Part shown: piece after piece, positions 33,061-45,901 of the stretch | Numbering within the stretch: the first letter of the stretch is position 1 | Layout: every line of letters begins with the position of its first letter | From: Harringtonia aguacate | Lineage: Eukaryota; Ascomycota; Sordariomycetes; Ophiostomatales; Ophiostomataceae | Direction of reading: 5' to 3' | Length of the DNA: 64,000 nucleotides | Assembly (NCBI GenBank): GCA_014183095.1 | Contig: JACCPH010000008.1 | Span: 329,852-393,851 of the forward strand | Program-made: the position numbers and the translations under genes | The notes under the pieces: generated by a model | The model's input: the letters and a program-made list of their open reading frames with translations, nothing else | Told to the model about the DNA's origin: nothing | The model's database searches: none

Positions 33061-34355
33061 CGCGGCAGCTCGGTGGGGAAAATGAGCTGGCGGCCGTCCA
33101 CCGTCGATGGAAGCATTGAGCGCAGGTGCGTACGTCCTTGTGCCGAGGTGAGAATCGGGTCTGTAAGGTTTATCGAGCTGCGAGCGCAGCCTAAATGTGC
33201 AGAGGACAAGGGAAAACGTGCCACGCAAGGCGGCTTTCGCCAATGCAGCCCGGACGGTGCCTTCCTTGGTAGTCGAGAGCTCGGGCGGCTCGGAAAGATG
33301 AGGCACAAGAGAAAACAAGAGAGGGCGATTTCGCCCAGGTATTTCTGCTCAGGCTCTCCCACACCTTCATGATAGGCCTCGCCTCCACACCACAGCACTA
33401 GTTCGCCTAGGGAAAATGCAAGGCGCCTTTGCAGTCGTATTCGTGTGCCGCTGGCCGGGGCGGTGTCTTTCTTCGACACTTGCTCAAGAAGACGTTTGAT
33501 TTGCTGGCCGTCGGCCAGCTCAGCCACCCAACTAACGCCGGCACAAGTAACACAATCGCTCGCTTTCTGCGCTATGCAGGGGTGTACGAGCGAGAGTGTA
33601 AGATATGATATTACAAACAGGATGCAGTCTCGAGAGACGCGCTCTTGGGGAACACACCTGTGCTGCTTGAAATGCAGTTGTGTCTGGCTGTAGACCGATT
33701 CCGAACGACCCACGAAAACGCTACAAGAAAATCGTCAGTAGCATGGAGCTCACAAGCCTCGTCGGCGTGGCGTATTATCGCTATACGAGATACTAGAGTA
33801 AAGCTGTTATGTAGAAGCTTTTCTGCCTAGCGCAATGCGATTGCATATTATGATATGCCGGGGCTAACGTGGCCATGCCAGGGTGGCGCATTGACGCTGT
33901 GGTGTTTCAACGTCCGGGAAACGGTCCCGCGCTGCACGAAGCAAGACTCGAGGATTGGTTCGTTACTCTGCAGCTGTCGAACGGAGTGGGCTGTCTACTA
34001 CGAGTATGTAAGTAAACGAGTGATACGGGCATGTTGGTTGCGCTGGGAGGCGGCTGTCAATGGTGTCCACAGTTTAATACATACGAGACATGGTAAAGCC
34101 GACATGGGTCTAGCCACTTTGGCCGCTGGATCTGTAACGCCTAACAATCAGAGAGAGGTTCGTTCATGCACGGCAAATTGCACCAGCATCAGCGACGAGG
34201 GTAGAAACACACTCTGGAACGCCACGGGGGGGACACCGCATATACTCTCAGAGCAGGCAGCAGAATCGACAAAACCGCTGAGAGCAATAAGGGAGAAATC
34301 CCTGCCATGAGGCTTCCGTCCTGTCCGAAGAGCGTCGAGATGAGCTGAAGACGCC
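33061..34355. other. Spacer between lipase and FHIP
   Basis: Divergent upstream regions. On the minus strand, open segments at about 33580-33377 and 33361-33061 can be joined in frame to the lipase (see findings). A motif copy with TACGAGTATGTAAG lies at about 34000. No other gene is seen. Confidence 0.4.
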
Positions 34356-37300
34356 ATGGACTTTGTATGTGTATCTGTATCTGCCGATGGATGCGACGCC
34401 CAGCTGGTGCTCCGGAGCCGTCCCGCTAACGTGTTTCTCTGCTGCACAGTGGTCGCGATTGCTAAGCCACACGCCTCTCTCAACCGGCAGTGCGAGGAAG
34501 GACATCGCAAAGGATCCTATCCGCCGACGTCACCGGTTCGAGAAGGAATATGGACAGCTGCTGGTAGGGATGGCATTATGTCCACCTCAGAGGAGGATCG
34601 ATCCGCTGACGGACTCGTGCCTAGCAAACATGGCGAAACTCGTCGAACCTCGTCCACGATATCGGCGCTGCTGACACTATTGAAGTTCGCATTCAAGAGC
34701 TGACTGACATCTTGACGGACGAGTCGCGACGGCCGCTCCCGCACACCTGCCTCAACTTCGCTGCCGAGAAGCAGATCTACGTACCCATCGGCAAGATCGC
34801 TACCACGTCATACAACTTGTACATCATCAAAGAGGCTGTCTACTTTTTCGGCACGCTCGTCGAGAGCGAGGACGACGCCTTTGCCGAGAACGCAACCTTC
34901 GCCTCCAGCCTCGCCAACCTGCTGGTGCGCATCACCGGTGCCAACAGCATCCGCCTGGACCTCGAGACCGAGACCAAGGTTGTCGAGCTAGCCTTCAATA
35001 TTACGACCAAAATCCGTCTGAAACCCGACATCCTTCCAGCATGGTTCCAGACGCACCAAGAGCCGTCCCAGCTGGCCGACGGCGAAAAGGAATCCGATAG
35101 CCATGAGCGATTCAAGGGCAAGACGCAACGCCGAGACTTTCCTCTGTTCTACATATTGATGGACTACATCCACTCGGAGGGAAAGGTTGGCGACTTTGCC
35201 CGGACAGGTCTGCTCTACATCATCGAATCAGCCTCCACCTCGGCGCCACTTGAGCAGTGGATTGTCGAAAGCGACCTCAGCACCCTCATGGCCACGGGCC
35301 TCGGCGCGCTCTACAGCCAACTGAGCCGCAAGCTGGTCATCGACCACCCGCCCGACGACCTCCCTCCTGTCCTCGCCATGTCTGATTACGAACACCCGCA
35401 AGCCACCTTTGAGATTATTAGCTCTTGCTCGCCCGACTTCCAAGTTCAGCTCGAGACCTTTCTGTCCCATCTTCTCTTTTGGCAGGACGTTTTGAATCAC
35501 TGCCGCTCTGTTGAGGTGAAATCGACGCTCCTAGAGCATTTTCAAGTCATCTTCCTCCAACAACTCCTGTACGTCGCCCTGCTGACTCCCCTCACGGCTG
35601 CCCTCTGCTGACATGCCAGGTACCCTTCGCTGCTTGAGTCGTCCGATATCGATGGGGGCTCGTCTGTGGCCGTGCTGACCTATCTTCGCCGCATACTCGA
35701 GTCTCTTGACCACCCCGACATGATCAATCTCATTCTCCATTACCTTCTTGCCCTGCCCGACATCATGTACGCCTCTCCTGCAACCACCAAGACTGCTGTC
35801 AGTGCCGCTCGCAAACGCAAGTCTATGGACCTTGCCACCATGATGGCAGCCAAGACCGAAGTCACGGCAACGCCTCTGCTGTTCAATCTGGTTGATCTGA
35901 TCTTGGCCTGTCTCAAGTCGCATAGCCAGCAGACCATACACGTCACGCTGCAGCTCGTCTCAACCATCCTTCGGCGCCATCATCGCTACGCCGTCATAAC
36001 GCTTCTCCGCACTCAGCCTGTGCTCGGCTCCAGCAGCAACCGCACCGTGGGTGCCCACCAGCAGGACGTGGAGTTCTTCATGTCCATCGCCGGCGTCGTC
36101 GGTGGCCAGGACAATTTCGACGAGATCTACGAGACCGTTCTCAAAGATACGGCGGCGCGGCTCGAGAGCCATCCGTGCTCGTTGAAGCTCATTGCGCCAA
36201 GAGCGTCTACTGACAACCACGAGCTTCCCGCCATCCCAGACAGCCTGCCTGGTGCTCCACGCGATGTGATCCGCCACACCATCCGCCCCGACGACCCTCT
36301 CCTCACCACCATCATCGATCGCCTGGAGACGTTCTTTGTCAACCCTGTCGACACCAATCTTTCTGTCACTGAAGTTATTCTTGACCTGGGTACCTGTGGG
36401 TTCGTCGCTTTGGAGGGCTGGGCGCTGCGCCACCCTGAAACCTACGCATTTGATGATGATAACCCCACAATTCGGTCTGTGTCCGCTCCCGTCGCTATCG
36501 GGGCGTTGGATACTGAGTCGGACTGCAGTGCCGAACTCGAGGTAGCCATGTCGATGAAGAAATGCAAACGACGACCTCTGTGGACCGGTCTTCCGCGTCT
36601 GTTGGTAGTCTTACAGATGCTGGCAGACCAGGTCGCTACCTTCCGCCAGACGATCCCCCGCTTTGATGATCTCTTGCAGCAGCGGCGTGAGGCTTTCCAG
36701 ACGGCAAATTCAGCTTTGCCGCCTGCTGTCTCTTCTCGCCACAAGAATGGCCAAGGTAATAATCCAGCAACTTCCAGTATGGACCGTACCAGCACCGAAG
36801 ATACGAGTGGGGACTCACCAGCCCGTCCATCAGCCCTGGAAGGCTTTGCTCAGCGAATCCTTTCTGAGCTTGGAACGCCAAGCCGCTCAGCAAGTCCCCG
36901 GGGCCGGAAAGACTCTGGTCGGGGGCACTCTATTGTTTCCGCTGGGGGCGGTGGTACGGGAAGTGCCAGCGTGTCTGGCGGGTACGGTTTTGCCACGCCG
37001 ACATCCACGAAGCCGATACCAATTCCACCAAAGGAATTCCCACTCAACATTGGCAATACTCCGACGAAGGCCGGTGTTATGGTCAGATCCTTCTCGCCGG
37101 GTAGCCCGTGGAAAGAGTCCGACGATGGACGAGACAGTACCATCGCAAGCCAGATGGCAGCTTTCCAAGCAGTGGACCGGAAGATTTTGGCCCGTCGCGT
37201 CGGTATCCCATCGACAGTGGGACCCATCGAGCCGATTCCTCTGAAATTTGACAAGAAACCACACGCCGAGGCTGCGATCAAGGTGGAAAATGGCAGTAGC

Positions 37301-37528
37301 AATGACAGTGCAGAGGTTACCGACAGTGGAAAAGGAGATCTGGCTGGCAAACCAGGCAGCTACACGTTTGCATCAGAAGACGGTGATTCTGCCACTCTTG
37401 CCGAGGAGAAGATGGCCACGGTGTCTCACGTTCTCACCAACGCGATTATTTTGCAGTCGTTTTTGTTTGAGATTGCAGCGTTGCTGCAAGCAAGAGCTGG
37501 TCTCTTTGATGAGGTGCGGTTCTCTTGA
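34356..37528 (+). CDS. FHIP / RAI16-like subunit of the FHF (Fts-Hook-FHIP) complex
   Basis: FHIP links Hook and dynein to early endosomes for long-range transport along hyphal microtubules. Four coding exons join in phase: 34356-34364 (MDF only), 34450-34563, 34625-35568 and 35620-37528, giving 991 residues. The N-terminus MDFWSRLLS and motifs LPHTCLNFAAEKQIYVPIG, LNHCRSVEVKSTLLEHFQ and MINLILHYLLALPDI match the RAI16-like family. A Ser/Pro-rich insert follows at about residues 680-900, and the protein closes with SFLFEIAALLQARAGLFDEVRF, a family-typical end. This ending supports reading through the GTGCGG at 37515 rather than splicing there. It converges on ccr4. Confidence 0.86.
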
Positions 37529-39500
37529 CTTGGGTGGTGCTGTAACGGGATGTCTGTTGTGATTCTTTGGCAGTGCACATGAGCGTCAATTGCTTGTTTT
37601 TTGTTTATTTCATTTTACCAAGATCGCTGTGCAAGGCTTTGTGCATATGTATGGCGTTGGAATTTCACGTTTACCGGCCAGTCGGAGAAGAGATCGAGAA
37701 GTTCACTACAATATTCTGCCGCGTCCATTCGTCTTTGTATTCTGCCTCACGGCGGCTATCCTGCAGTCACGATATAGACGCATAGTATTCATATGCAACA
37801 AATCCGTCAAGACAGCCAAGAGCAATAGAAATGACCAATGGCCCGTTAATCCGAATGACGCACAAGTCTGCAGAGGAGGTCACCCCCTCTCGTCCTCGTC
37901 TAGTCGTGGCTGCCGGCACGGTCACTGTCCTAGCATATCAGGCTTCGATCAAAGGTTCACTTCTTAGTTGTCGCCAGTCGTACTGAGGCAATACTTCCAG
38001 TCATCACGCCGTGTCCTACAGGCCGCGCCCCAGTGCATGGCGTTCTCGTGGGCGAGAGCGCCACCCAGATACGCACGCAGGGGCTGGCAACAAAACCACC
38101 TTGGTGATGGCGGCCGCGCATGTCCCAATGCCGTTTTGACTCCCGACAGGGCCTCCGGTAATGTAAATTTGCAGGCCTAGGTTGATATCGTCAGTGCCAA
38201 GCTTTCTCGTCCCTTGTCAGCAGCAGCAGAAACAGCCAGAATAGCTCTGGTAGAAACAGGGGTTTATATCTACCTGGAGGTCGATAAAGGCGTGCTTAGG
38301 CACGACGGAGACGAGCATAGGATCCGCAAATGAGGAGAATGCTTTGCTTCTTTGACAATGGACGCTAGGTAACACGCGTCCAGTTTTCCCCCGAAAATTG
38401 GGCGAAGGTGCTGCCGTTGTCGAAGGCGGAGATGGTCCTCAAGCAACGCTCATTGATACCAGGGAAAAGGGTATGGGTATCATGCAGTATCTGAGGAGTT
38501 ATCTAGACAAGGTTGCAATCAGCAAACCAGCGAAGAAACATTAAAAGCATAGGCCTGCGGGCATATTGATGAGAGAGGGTCTGGAGGCGTTGCAAGGACC
38601 GGTTGGTGCGCACAACTTGGTGATGGGAGAAAGGGAATCCGGCGAGCCATGTAATGGATGGCAACCAGTCGGCGGTTGATGCTGAATCTAGTCGCGACTC
38701 CTAGCCTATAGAAGGACGAGTATGAGCAGAGCATCAGATGCGAATTAAGGTCACAACATAAGCACCACAGTCAGAGAGCTCAGATCAGTAAAGCAAGAGT
38801 AGCAGAATCCACCAGTATCCCAAGAACAGGAAAAAGTAGCCATCATCCAAGCGCTTGATAATATTACAAACAGGCCATCTTCCACGCCCTCCAACTGTCC
38901 CTTCCCCGGTCCCGCCGTTCTGCACCAACCTCGACGCCCTTCCTTTCGCATTCCGTCCCTCTTCCACTTACATTCGCACCGGTGCCTCAGCACCCCCCTG
39001 TCCCAACCTCGTTTCTCTTCATCTGGCCTGCCTCACACTTGCCACCACTTCCTTCTTCCTCTTTCCTCACGTGTGCGAAACAGACCGTCCCCGACCGGAA
39101 GAGCCAGCTGGTCATTGTAAACTCCAGTCCCTTTCCCCACCCAAGTCCATTGGCAAAGGTATGTCCAAACGATCGACTGCAACAATAACTTCTCGACATG
39201 GTGCAGCCAAATTTCCACGCTATGGGGGCTTACCCTGCCAACTAGTTTATATGCACTGGCCCGCATTTGACGACCGCAGTCGGCAATGGAGGCAGCCCAT
39301 CTTAGAGTCCCGAGAACACCAGTGCCCAAACGCTGAAACAGGAGAAGCCAAAGTAAAGCCTCAAAAAATCATATCCCGGAAATGAAATAAAAGAAGAAAC
39401 ATATGAAAAGGTAACAAAAAAGCCACATGCAGCAAGTCCTCTCTCATAGCGCCACGGCCCCGTCTTCTCCGCCCATCCGTTCCCATGCTCTTTGCCGTTT
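37529..39500. other. Convergent spacer, FHIP / ccr4, with coding-like remnants
   Basis: About 2 kb. Most is featureless. On the minus strand near 37970-38130 a Cys/Trp-containing open segment ends with a stop, and other open pieces lie upstream to 38700, but they cannot be joined into a full gene by eye. See findings. Confidence 0.35.
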
Positions 39501-41862
39501 TCAAGCCGCCCCGCCGCCTTTCTTTTCCTTCCGCGGCTTAACAACGAAGTCGGCCATGATCTGGAGATGGTCCGCGGGGAAGTGGTAGCTCGGAAATCCA
39601 GGCACACGCTTGAGGTATTCGGCATCTGGAGGCCCCAGCAATTCCACGACCTCCAGCGCATTGGTTGAGTACCAGATGTAATCAATAACATTGGCAAAGC
39701 CTGGCGTGTAGTTGGTGAATGGAAGCTCGTCCGGAGTGCCAGCAAGGTGTTGATACGCTGATTTCAGGCTGAACGGATGCTCAATACCGTCCCGTGTGAA
39801 GTTTCCGTACTGGAACTTCGCAATTTCATGGTGGTCGGGGGGCAACCGTCCCATGCGGAGCAGCTCCGTCACGCCACTTTCTGCTGTTGAGTTGTAGTCA
39901 CCACACACGAAGAGGGGGATGTCAGTGTTGCTCCGGTACTCCTGCGAAGGAGCACATTCAACCTGAACAGCTTCCTTCCCGCCCGTACCAGGTATCTCAA
40001 TCCTCTTCTTGTCCTTCAACGCTGGCCAGCGGGCATACTTCTCGGCCTGCTTTGTTACAAATTCCATGATCAAAGCCGTCTGCACGATTTTCACGTCGGC
40101 GAGTGATCCTTCCCAGGCAAGATGTGCGTTCACCACGATCATGCGCGCCCCCGTTCTCCGGCTCTCGAAAAAGCCCACAATAGCAATGTTGTCCTTTGGC
40201 ATGACGCGATTGAATATGTCATGCTGTGTCTTCATGTCCGGCCGGTTGATGGCAACCGCCTGAAAATCGATGAGTTGCTTGTCTAGCAGCACAAACTTGC
40301 TGGCCTTGTAAAAAATTGCGCAGCCGTCGACAGTCGCGGCGTCCTTTTCTGACATTGTTCGTGCCTTTGATCGAGGATAGTGAATCGCCTTATAGTCATC
40401 TTGTGCTAGTTCCGGCCCAAATGTTTCACGCATAGCATCCGTCGTGATTTCTTGAAGGCACATGAAATCTGCACAACGAGAGCGGATCTCTTCCAGGATT
40501 TTTGCCTTGCGATAATCCCAAGCCAGCGCCCCAGATGGTGTATACCCGTACAGCTGAGATGTTGCATATCGCTCACCCAGGATGTTCCAGGAAAACACCT
40601 TGATATGTTCCAAAGAGGGTGCAACATCTTCTTGGATGACGATGAGCTTCCGTTCATTAGGTGGCAGGGGGACTGAAAACAAGAATCGTCAGTGTTCGTT
40701 TTCATTGTAACATACTATTGCATACTCCGAGACAACAGCAGAGAAACATATGTAAGAACGTACTGGGAGGCTGCTCGCGGAGGTAGGTAATCAAAGATTT
40801 GGTGCCATTTTCGACAATGTCCTTCTTCAACTCTAGATCAAGGGGATTGCCTTCGATGCCAAGGACCTCGAGCATGTGAAGGGAGCCCAACTCAAAGGGC
40901 AAGGTGCGGATATTGTTGTTGAACAGCAGGAGCTGCTTGAGGAAAGTGCACATCCCAAGCTCTGGTGGAAGCTCTGCAATTTTATTGTTGGATGCTTCCA
41001 GGAGTCTTAATTGGCGCAGACTGCCAATAGCAGCTGGCAGAACAGTCAACTTGTTAGAGGCAATGTACAGCTCCTGCAAAAAGTCGTAGCAAAACAGCTG
41101 CGGTGACAAAGCACGTAGGCCCTGACCACTAAGATCCAAGTTGTGCCAGTCTTGCCGTCTGTTTGACTTTTTTTCAACGGCCCACGGTCTTCGGATATCC
41201 TCTGCCTCGTTATCAACGTTGAGCATTGAGTTGTTGAGAACAGGCGACGGGCCACCAATGCCCTTGTTTTCGCTCGCCTTCAATCGGGCATAGTAATTTG
41301 CCTGGTTTTGCTCCACCATAGCAATATTGGCGGCCTCAGCCTCTTTGTGCAGCCGTAGCTGCTCGGCCCAATGCTCGTTGATAGGAGGCTGCTGAGCAGC
41401 ACGCATGGCAACACCATGGCCGTTCTGCAAGCCATTCGAATAAGGGCTGGCGTTGGACAGCACACCTGCCGAATAAGCAGGATGGTGGGCAAGCCCAGTA
41501 GAATTGGGGTTATGGGCTGTCGGGTCGGGGGTCTGCAAAACCTGGTGGTGTTGGGGAATGCCTTGATGTTGGTGGCCTCCGGGTTGCTGGAAGTTGTATA
41601 GCATGGGCATCCCACGTCCAGCGGGATTTCCATTCAAGCGGGAAGCATAGCCCTGCTGGTGGTTTTGGTTGTACATTCCGAGGGTAGAAGACTGGCTTCG
41701 GCTGGGATCTGGAGATTTCGAGGGGGATGATGGCTCAGCCAGAAACTGGCCAAGAAGGTTGGTCGAGTGAGCTTCGGAGGGGGGTGAAACGGAGTTTGTT
41801 ATGTGGCTTGGTAGATAGAAGAGGTTTCCGGCCTGCTGCAAATAACGGTAACCATCTGCCAT
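39501..41862 (-). CDS. ccr4: CCR4 deadenylase of the CCR4-NOT complex
   Basis: Ccr4 is the poly(A)-specific exonuclease that starts mRNA decay. Exons 41862-40764 and 40672-39501 give 756 residues, starting MADGYRYLQQAGNLFYLPS. The N-terminal third is Gln/His/Asn/Pro-rich. Leucine-rich repeats lie at about residues 240-365 (LQELYIASNKLTVLPAAIGSL, LLLFNNNIRTLPFELGSL) and mediate contact with Not1/Caf1 in the family. The EEP nuclease domain follows: FSWNILGERYA, MCLQEITTDA, IVVNAHLAWEGSLADVKIVQ, FVCGDYNSTAESGV, VIDYIWYS and FPADHLQIMADF, so the active-site Asn, Glu, Asp and His positions are present. It converges on the FHIP gene. Confidence 0.95.
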
Positions 41863-44188
41863 CTAGTTGTCATTGACAGGACCCGAAGCTGGAGGGATTA
41901 GGACGGCAGCTGCTTGCTGGCTTCTGTTTCAGAGACAGTGGTCCTTGCGTGTTTAGGATGGTTGCGACTGATGTTGCACAGAAGAGTACTGGAAAGAGTC
42001 CTAGGGAAATTGAGTGCATGGGGTTCAATGGCCCGTTCCGTTTGCATCGGTACGTTAAGTAGGGGAAGGGTGGACGGTGGAGGTTGTCGGAGCTGAAGAC
42101 GCCGCTCAGTCGGCCATTAATTGTTTATATAATTCCAGATATGGGAGAGTAGAAGCTCTGAGATGGAGTGGCACCTTTCTGGCGAGGGTGGAGCTGTAAA
42201 GCAACACAAGGGCGGCTGGACGGATGTGTCTTTTCAGCCGTTTTGGCTGCCTTCAGGTTCGATTTTTTGGACCGGTTGGTGTGCACCCGAAGCACTATTA
42301 TCTCACAACTCGAGTGCCCTTCTAGTCCAATAGCATATGAAGATGACCTAAATTGCCGAAGAAGGTTAGCAAGGCGACCAGAGTAACGAGGAGTAATGGC
42401 AACAGTCCGGGGAGGGGGGGGTGCGAGGGAGGGCACGAGGGTGGCCTAGGAAAATGATGATACGCATTGAATAGGTAGAGAGTAAACAAACCCAGAGTAA
42501 AATCTCTTCTCCGAGGTCAACAATATTGAAAGAATAGACAATAGATACTGGGGCGGAATGATATGGGGTGTGATGATGACGGCGAGGTGGTGTACCGATA
42601 GTCTGTCGAAGTTTTGCGACAGCTTGTTGTGGTTGACCAGGCCAGAATGGATGGTCACGGGATTTGTGGCGGGATTAGGTAATGCTGTGATTGGTATCTG
42701 ATGGATCACGTGTAAAGTAGTAGTGCGTCAAACACATTGGCTAAACGGCCAAGTAATATGTGTCTTATGTCTTATATTACTGCATTGAAAGGGAGGCACC
42801 AGGTCTTATTCAGGCGGCCCATGTCATGTCGTTGTTGTATTACTTAGGAATCCCACCAAAACGAATACCAGAATGCTTCATACAAGCGATGTGCTCTACG
42901 AGTATTACATTTTAGTTTATTTACTATCCTCTTATTCCAATTCGAAATAATACCATGAGACAAACACAGAAATCCCTAGGACATTCCATGTGCTTCATTC
43001 AAGTAAGGCGTGGATAGACAACTGACAATGCTGGGTTACCCTGAATCAGTATTATTACCAACCACGCGGATGCGGGAGGGGAAACGGCCAGGCACACGGA
43101 AGTCCATTCCTCATGGTCTAGTACGTTCCAAGACGGACAAGAAAGCCACGCGGAACTTCCTCCAAATCTTATTAGTTTTCCTGCTCCGCGTTCCCTCGTG
43201 TCCGTCTCTCCTCGGGTCTCTCCTCAGACTTTTTTTATCGCGATCTCCACCGTAATATTTGTGCCAAAGAGACAAACTTTTGTTTCAGCTGGCACACCTC
43301 CGAGGGCACCGCACCACCTGACAAACTGACCTCGTTTCACGCTGGCTCATACGTTGCAGTATTGGTAGTATCTACCCTTGTGAGCGCGATGTCTGCTATA
43401 CTATGCAAGATATCTTAAGTACGGGAAAGATAGGAACCACTAATATTGGTTGGTTCAGGGGCTGAGGGGTCATTGACTCGATTCCACCTCCTGCCAAACA
43501 AGGCTACCGCTAAAAACCCCATAGTTACTTGCACCAAAGAGGATCTTGATTAGCCGGAAGGGGGGAAAAGGGTCAAAATGGAGTACTTGGGGCTACGTTT
43601 ACGCCTGCAAACATGCATTATTTACGAGGACTAAGCCACCAGTTTGGTCTGACTCCACGATAGTCACACCGATGACCACGAAATCCCATCTTCTAGGCCA
43701 TAGAAGAACCAATTCCGCAGGCAATCCAAGAAGTCCCTCTTTCCACGAGACCAGACTGGTGCTCCTCCCCCCCTTTACCACAAAACCCTGCCACGCCGGA
43801 TCAGGAGGAGGAACAGCAACAATAACAGGAACGCCGCTCACCCCGCAGACCTGTCTCGACGAGCCGTCGCAGCAGATTGTCAACGCCGCCCCTCGCCGGG
43901 GAGGCACCCGGACTGCCACCCTCTTTCATGTTGCTTGGCGCCGCGTCTATCGGTTCTACTGTGCTGCTCTCACTGATCTCATCACCTCTCGTCCACGGCC
44001 CAACCAAAAAGGCGTCAGCCGCGACTAGCAAAGGCTGCTGCTCCACCGTCCTGCGATGCTCTCTGGAGCTGCTATCTGACATTTTCCTACCTCATCTGAG
44101 CTCCTCCTAATCGCTCGCGCCGCCACTATTCGATCGTACCGAAAGCGTCTCTACCACCTCTGTCAATACATTTCTGAGTACGGAAGCC
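41863..44188. other. Divergent spacer, ccr4 / methyltransferase
   Basis: About 2.3 kb with no supported gene. It includes the ccr4 5' region, a short G-run near 42410-42420 and scattered AT-rich stretches. Frames here are under 165 codons, without family resemblance. Confidence 0.4.
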
Positions 44189-45481
44189 ATGATGTCAAGC
44201 GGCCCACCGTCGAGCGCTGAGGGTGGCACGTCGTCATCTCAGTCGCTGCTCCCCACGATCTACCAGACAAAACCGTTTGTCGTCCGCAACGGCCGGACAT
44301 ATCTCTCGGACCCCTCATTGCCATACCCTCTCCCCGTCGACCTTTCCGAGCTTCATCGCCAGTCCCTGCGAACTCTGCTCCTTTTTCAGCTGTTTGGAGG
44401 GCCTGTGTGTTCGCCAGCCTTCGTCAACAAACCACCGAAACGTGTGCTCGAGGTGGGATGTGGCACCGGTTTTTGGAGCACTATGTGCAACCAGTACTAC
44501 GTACGCCAGGGTCATCGTGGCATTTCATTCACGGGCATGGACGTTGCACCGATTGGTATGGGGGCCAGCAGTGCCGGCGGCAAGAGTCGATCGAGCTATT
44601 TGGGTGCGCCGTCGTCGAAAGGTGTCACCAGCTCCGGCGATGGAAAATTAGCGATTGACAAGGACAAGAGTGATATGAGCTGGCGCTTTGTGCAGCACGA
44701 CATGCGGCGCATGCCGTGGCCTTTCGCCAAGGAAGAGTTCGACTTGATCATGCTCAAGGACATGTCGCTGGCCTTCCGTGCCGAAATATATCAATTGGTG
44801 ATAGACGAATGCATTCGTCTCCTGCGGCCGGGCGGTACCCTAGAGGTGTGGGACTCGGATCATACTGTCCGTATGCTCCGGCCTCATGTTCCCGAGCTTT
44901 CGACCTCGTCCGCGGATGAAGAGGAAGACTACGACGCTGCCTTGAGTGCTGGTGCCTACATCATGACGTCAAACACGCCCCTTTCAGCCCCGATCAACAA
45001 CTATATTATCGAGTACAATGCGTGGCTCGTGAAGGCCTTCGAGGCCAGATCATTGCCATTTGCCCCCTGCACAACAGCAAGTGCCATGCTTCTTCAGGAG
45101 GCCGATTCCCTCGTTGGTGCTGGCTCCCGTCGTCTTGCCGTGCCGCTATCTGAAGTGAAGTGGGAGCGCGAGGGTGTCGGCGGTGTTGTCACCAAGGACG
45201 GCAAGTCGTACATTGAAACAAAGGGGAAGGGCCGTGATACAGAACAAAGCCGGAAATCGATCACTCCTGCGCAGAGGGCGCTGCGGCGCACTGCCCTCTT
45301 GACCGTTGTACAGATGATACAGAGTCTGGAGCCAATTCTGAGGGAAGTGAGCGGTAAAAGTCAGGATGAATGGGATGGCTGGTCCGGGAAGATGATGAAT
45401 GATCTGATGAGAGAGAATGGCACGTCGTGGGGGGAGTGTCTCGAGATTGGTTCATGGTGGGCGCAAAAAAGGTCACAATGA
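44189..45481 (+). CDS. Class I SAM-dependent methyltransferase
   Basis: A single exon encodes 430 residues starting MMSSGPPSSAEGG. Methyltransferase motif I is VLEVGCGTGFWS (about residue 89), followed by SFTGMDVAPIG (motif II), MPWPFAKEEFDLIMLKDMSLAF (motif III-IV) and CIRLLRPGGTLEVWDSD (motif V-VI). A Gly/Ser-rich insert interrupts the core after motif II. The C-terminal 200 residues include a helical segment and end in ECLEIGSWWAQKR. The substrate is not readable from the sequence. No biosynthetic cluster surrounds it. Confidence 0.85.
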   Translation: MMSSGPPSSAEGGTSSSQSLLPTIYQTKPFVVRNGRTYLSDPSLPYPLPVDLSELHRQSLRTLLLFQLFGGPVCSPAFVNKPPKRVLEVGCGTGFWSTMCNQYYVRQGHRGISFTGMDVAPIGMGASSAGGKSRSSYLGAPSSKGVTSSGDGKLAIDKDKSDMSWRFVQHDMRRMPWPFAKEEFDLIMLKDMSLAFRAEIYQLVIDECIRLLRPGGTLEVWDSDHTVRMLRPHVPELSTSSADEEEDYDAALSAGAYIMTSNTPLSAPINNYIIEYNAWLVKAFEARSLPFAPCTTASAMLLQEADSLVGAGSRRLAVPLSEVKWEREGVGGVVTKDGKSYIETKGKGRDTEQSRKSITPAQRALRRTALLTVVQMIQSLEPILREVSGKSQDEWDGWSGKMMNDLMRENGTSWGECLEIGSWWAQKRSQ

Positions 45482-45901
45482 ATTGCAGGCGAGCAGTGCA
45501 TAAGCATCGCGGTCGCTCTATATCATTCGTCCACCTCCTTCCCGAGCCAGCCAGTAACTTTACTCGGTAGAATCTATCCCTTATTCTTCGATGTCTGCTT
45601 TCCTTGTAGTCAGATGCCCGATGAGTCTTTCATTGTTTGTCATTCCCCGTTGTATCTCTGTCTCAGTGTGCGATACCGTTTTAGATAGTACCTACTCTTG
45701 AGTTATCAGTCAACCGCGTCTATCATTTCACGTGTTTGTGACGCGGCTTTGTGGTGCTGCAATTTTGTCTGTTGCGTTCATGCCGTTGTGAGCATGTCAT
45801 TCCGGGAGCATCAGCTCTAGAAGGTGCTTGAGCGGCTTGACAAGTACGCGTTGATGCTTTCATGTCCATATAGGGGAAATTCGTATGTCTGGGCCTTTGA
45901 C
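45482..45901. other. Convergent spacer, methyltransferase / LYR gene
   Basis: 3' flanks only. A downstream exon of the LYR gene could lie here on the minus strand (around 45830-45855), but I cannot confirm one. Confidence 0.35.

Noticed and set aside
37515..37580. Possible last intron in the FHIP gene at GTGCGG
   Set aside because: The unspliced end GLFDEVRFS matches the family ending, whereas splicing would give only two residues before a stop.
42446..42709. 87-codon minus-strand frame in the ccr4/methyltransferase spacer
   Set aside because: Composition is low-complexity AT-rich DNA; no start context, splice signal or domain.
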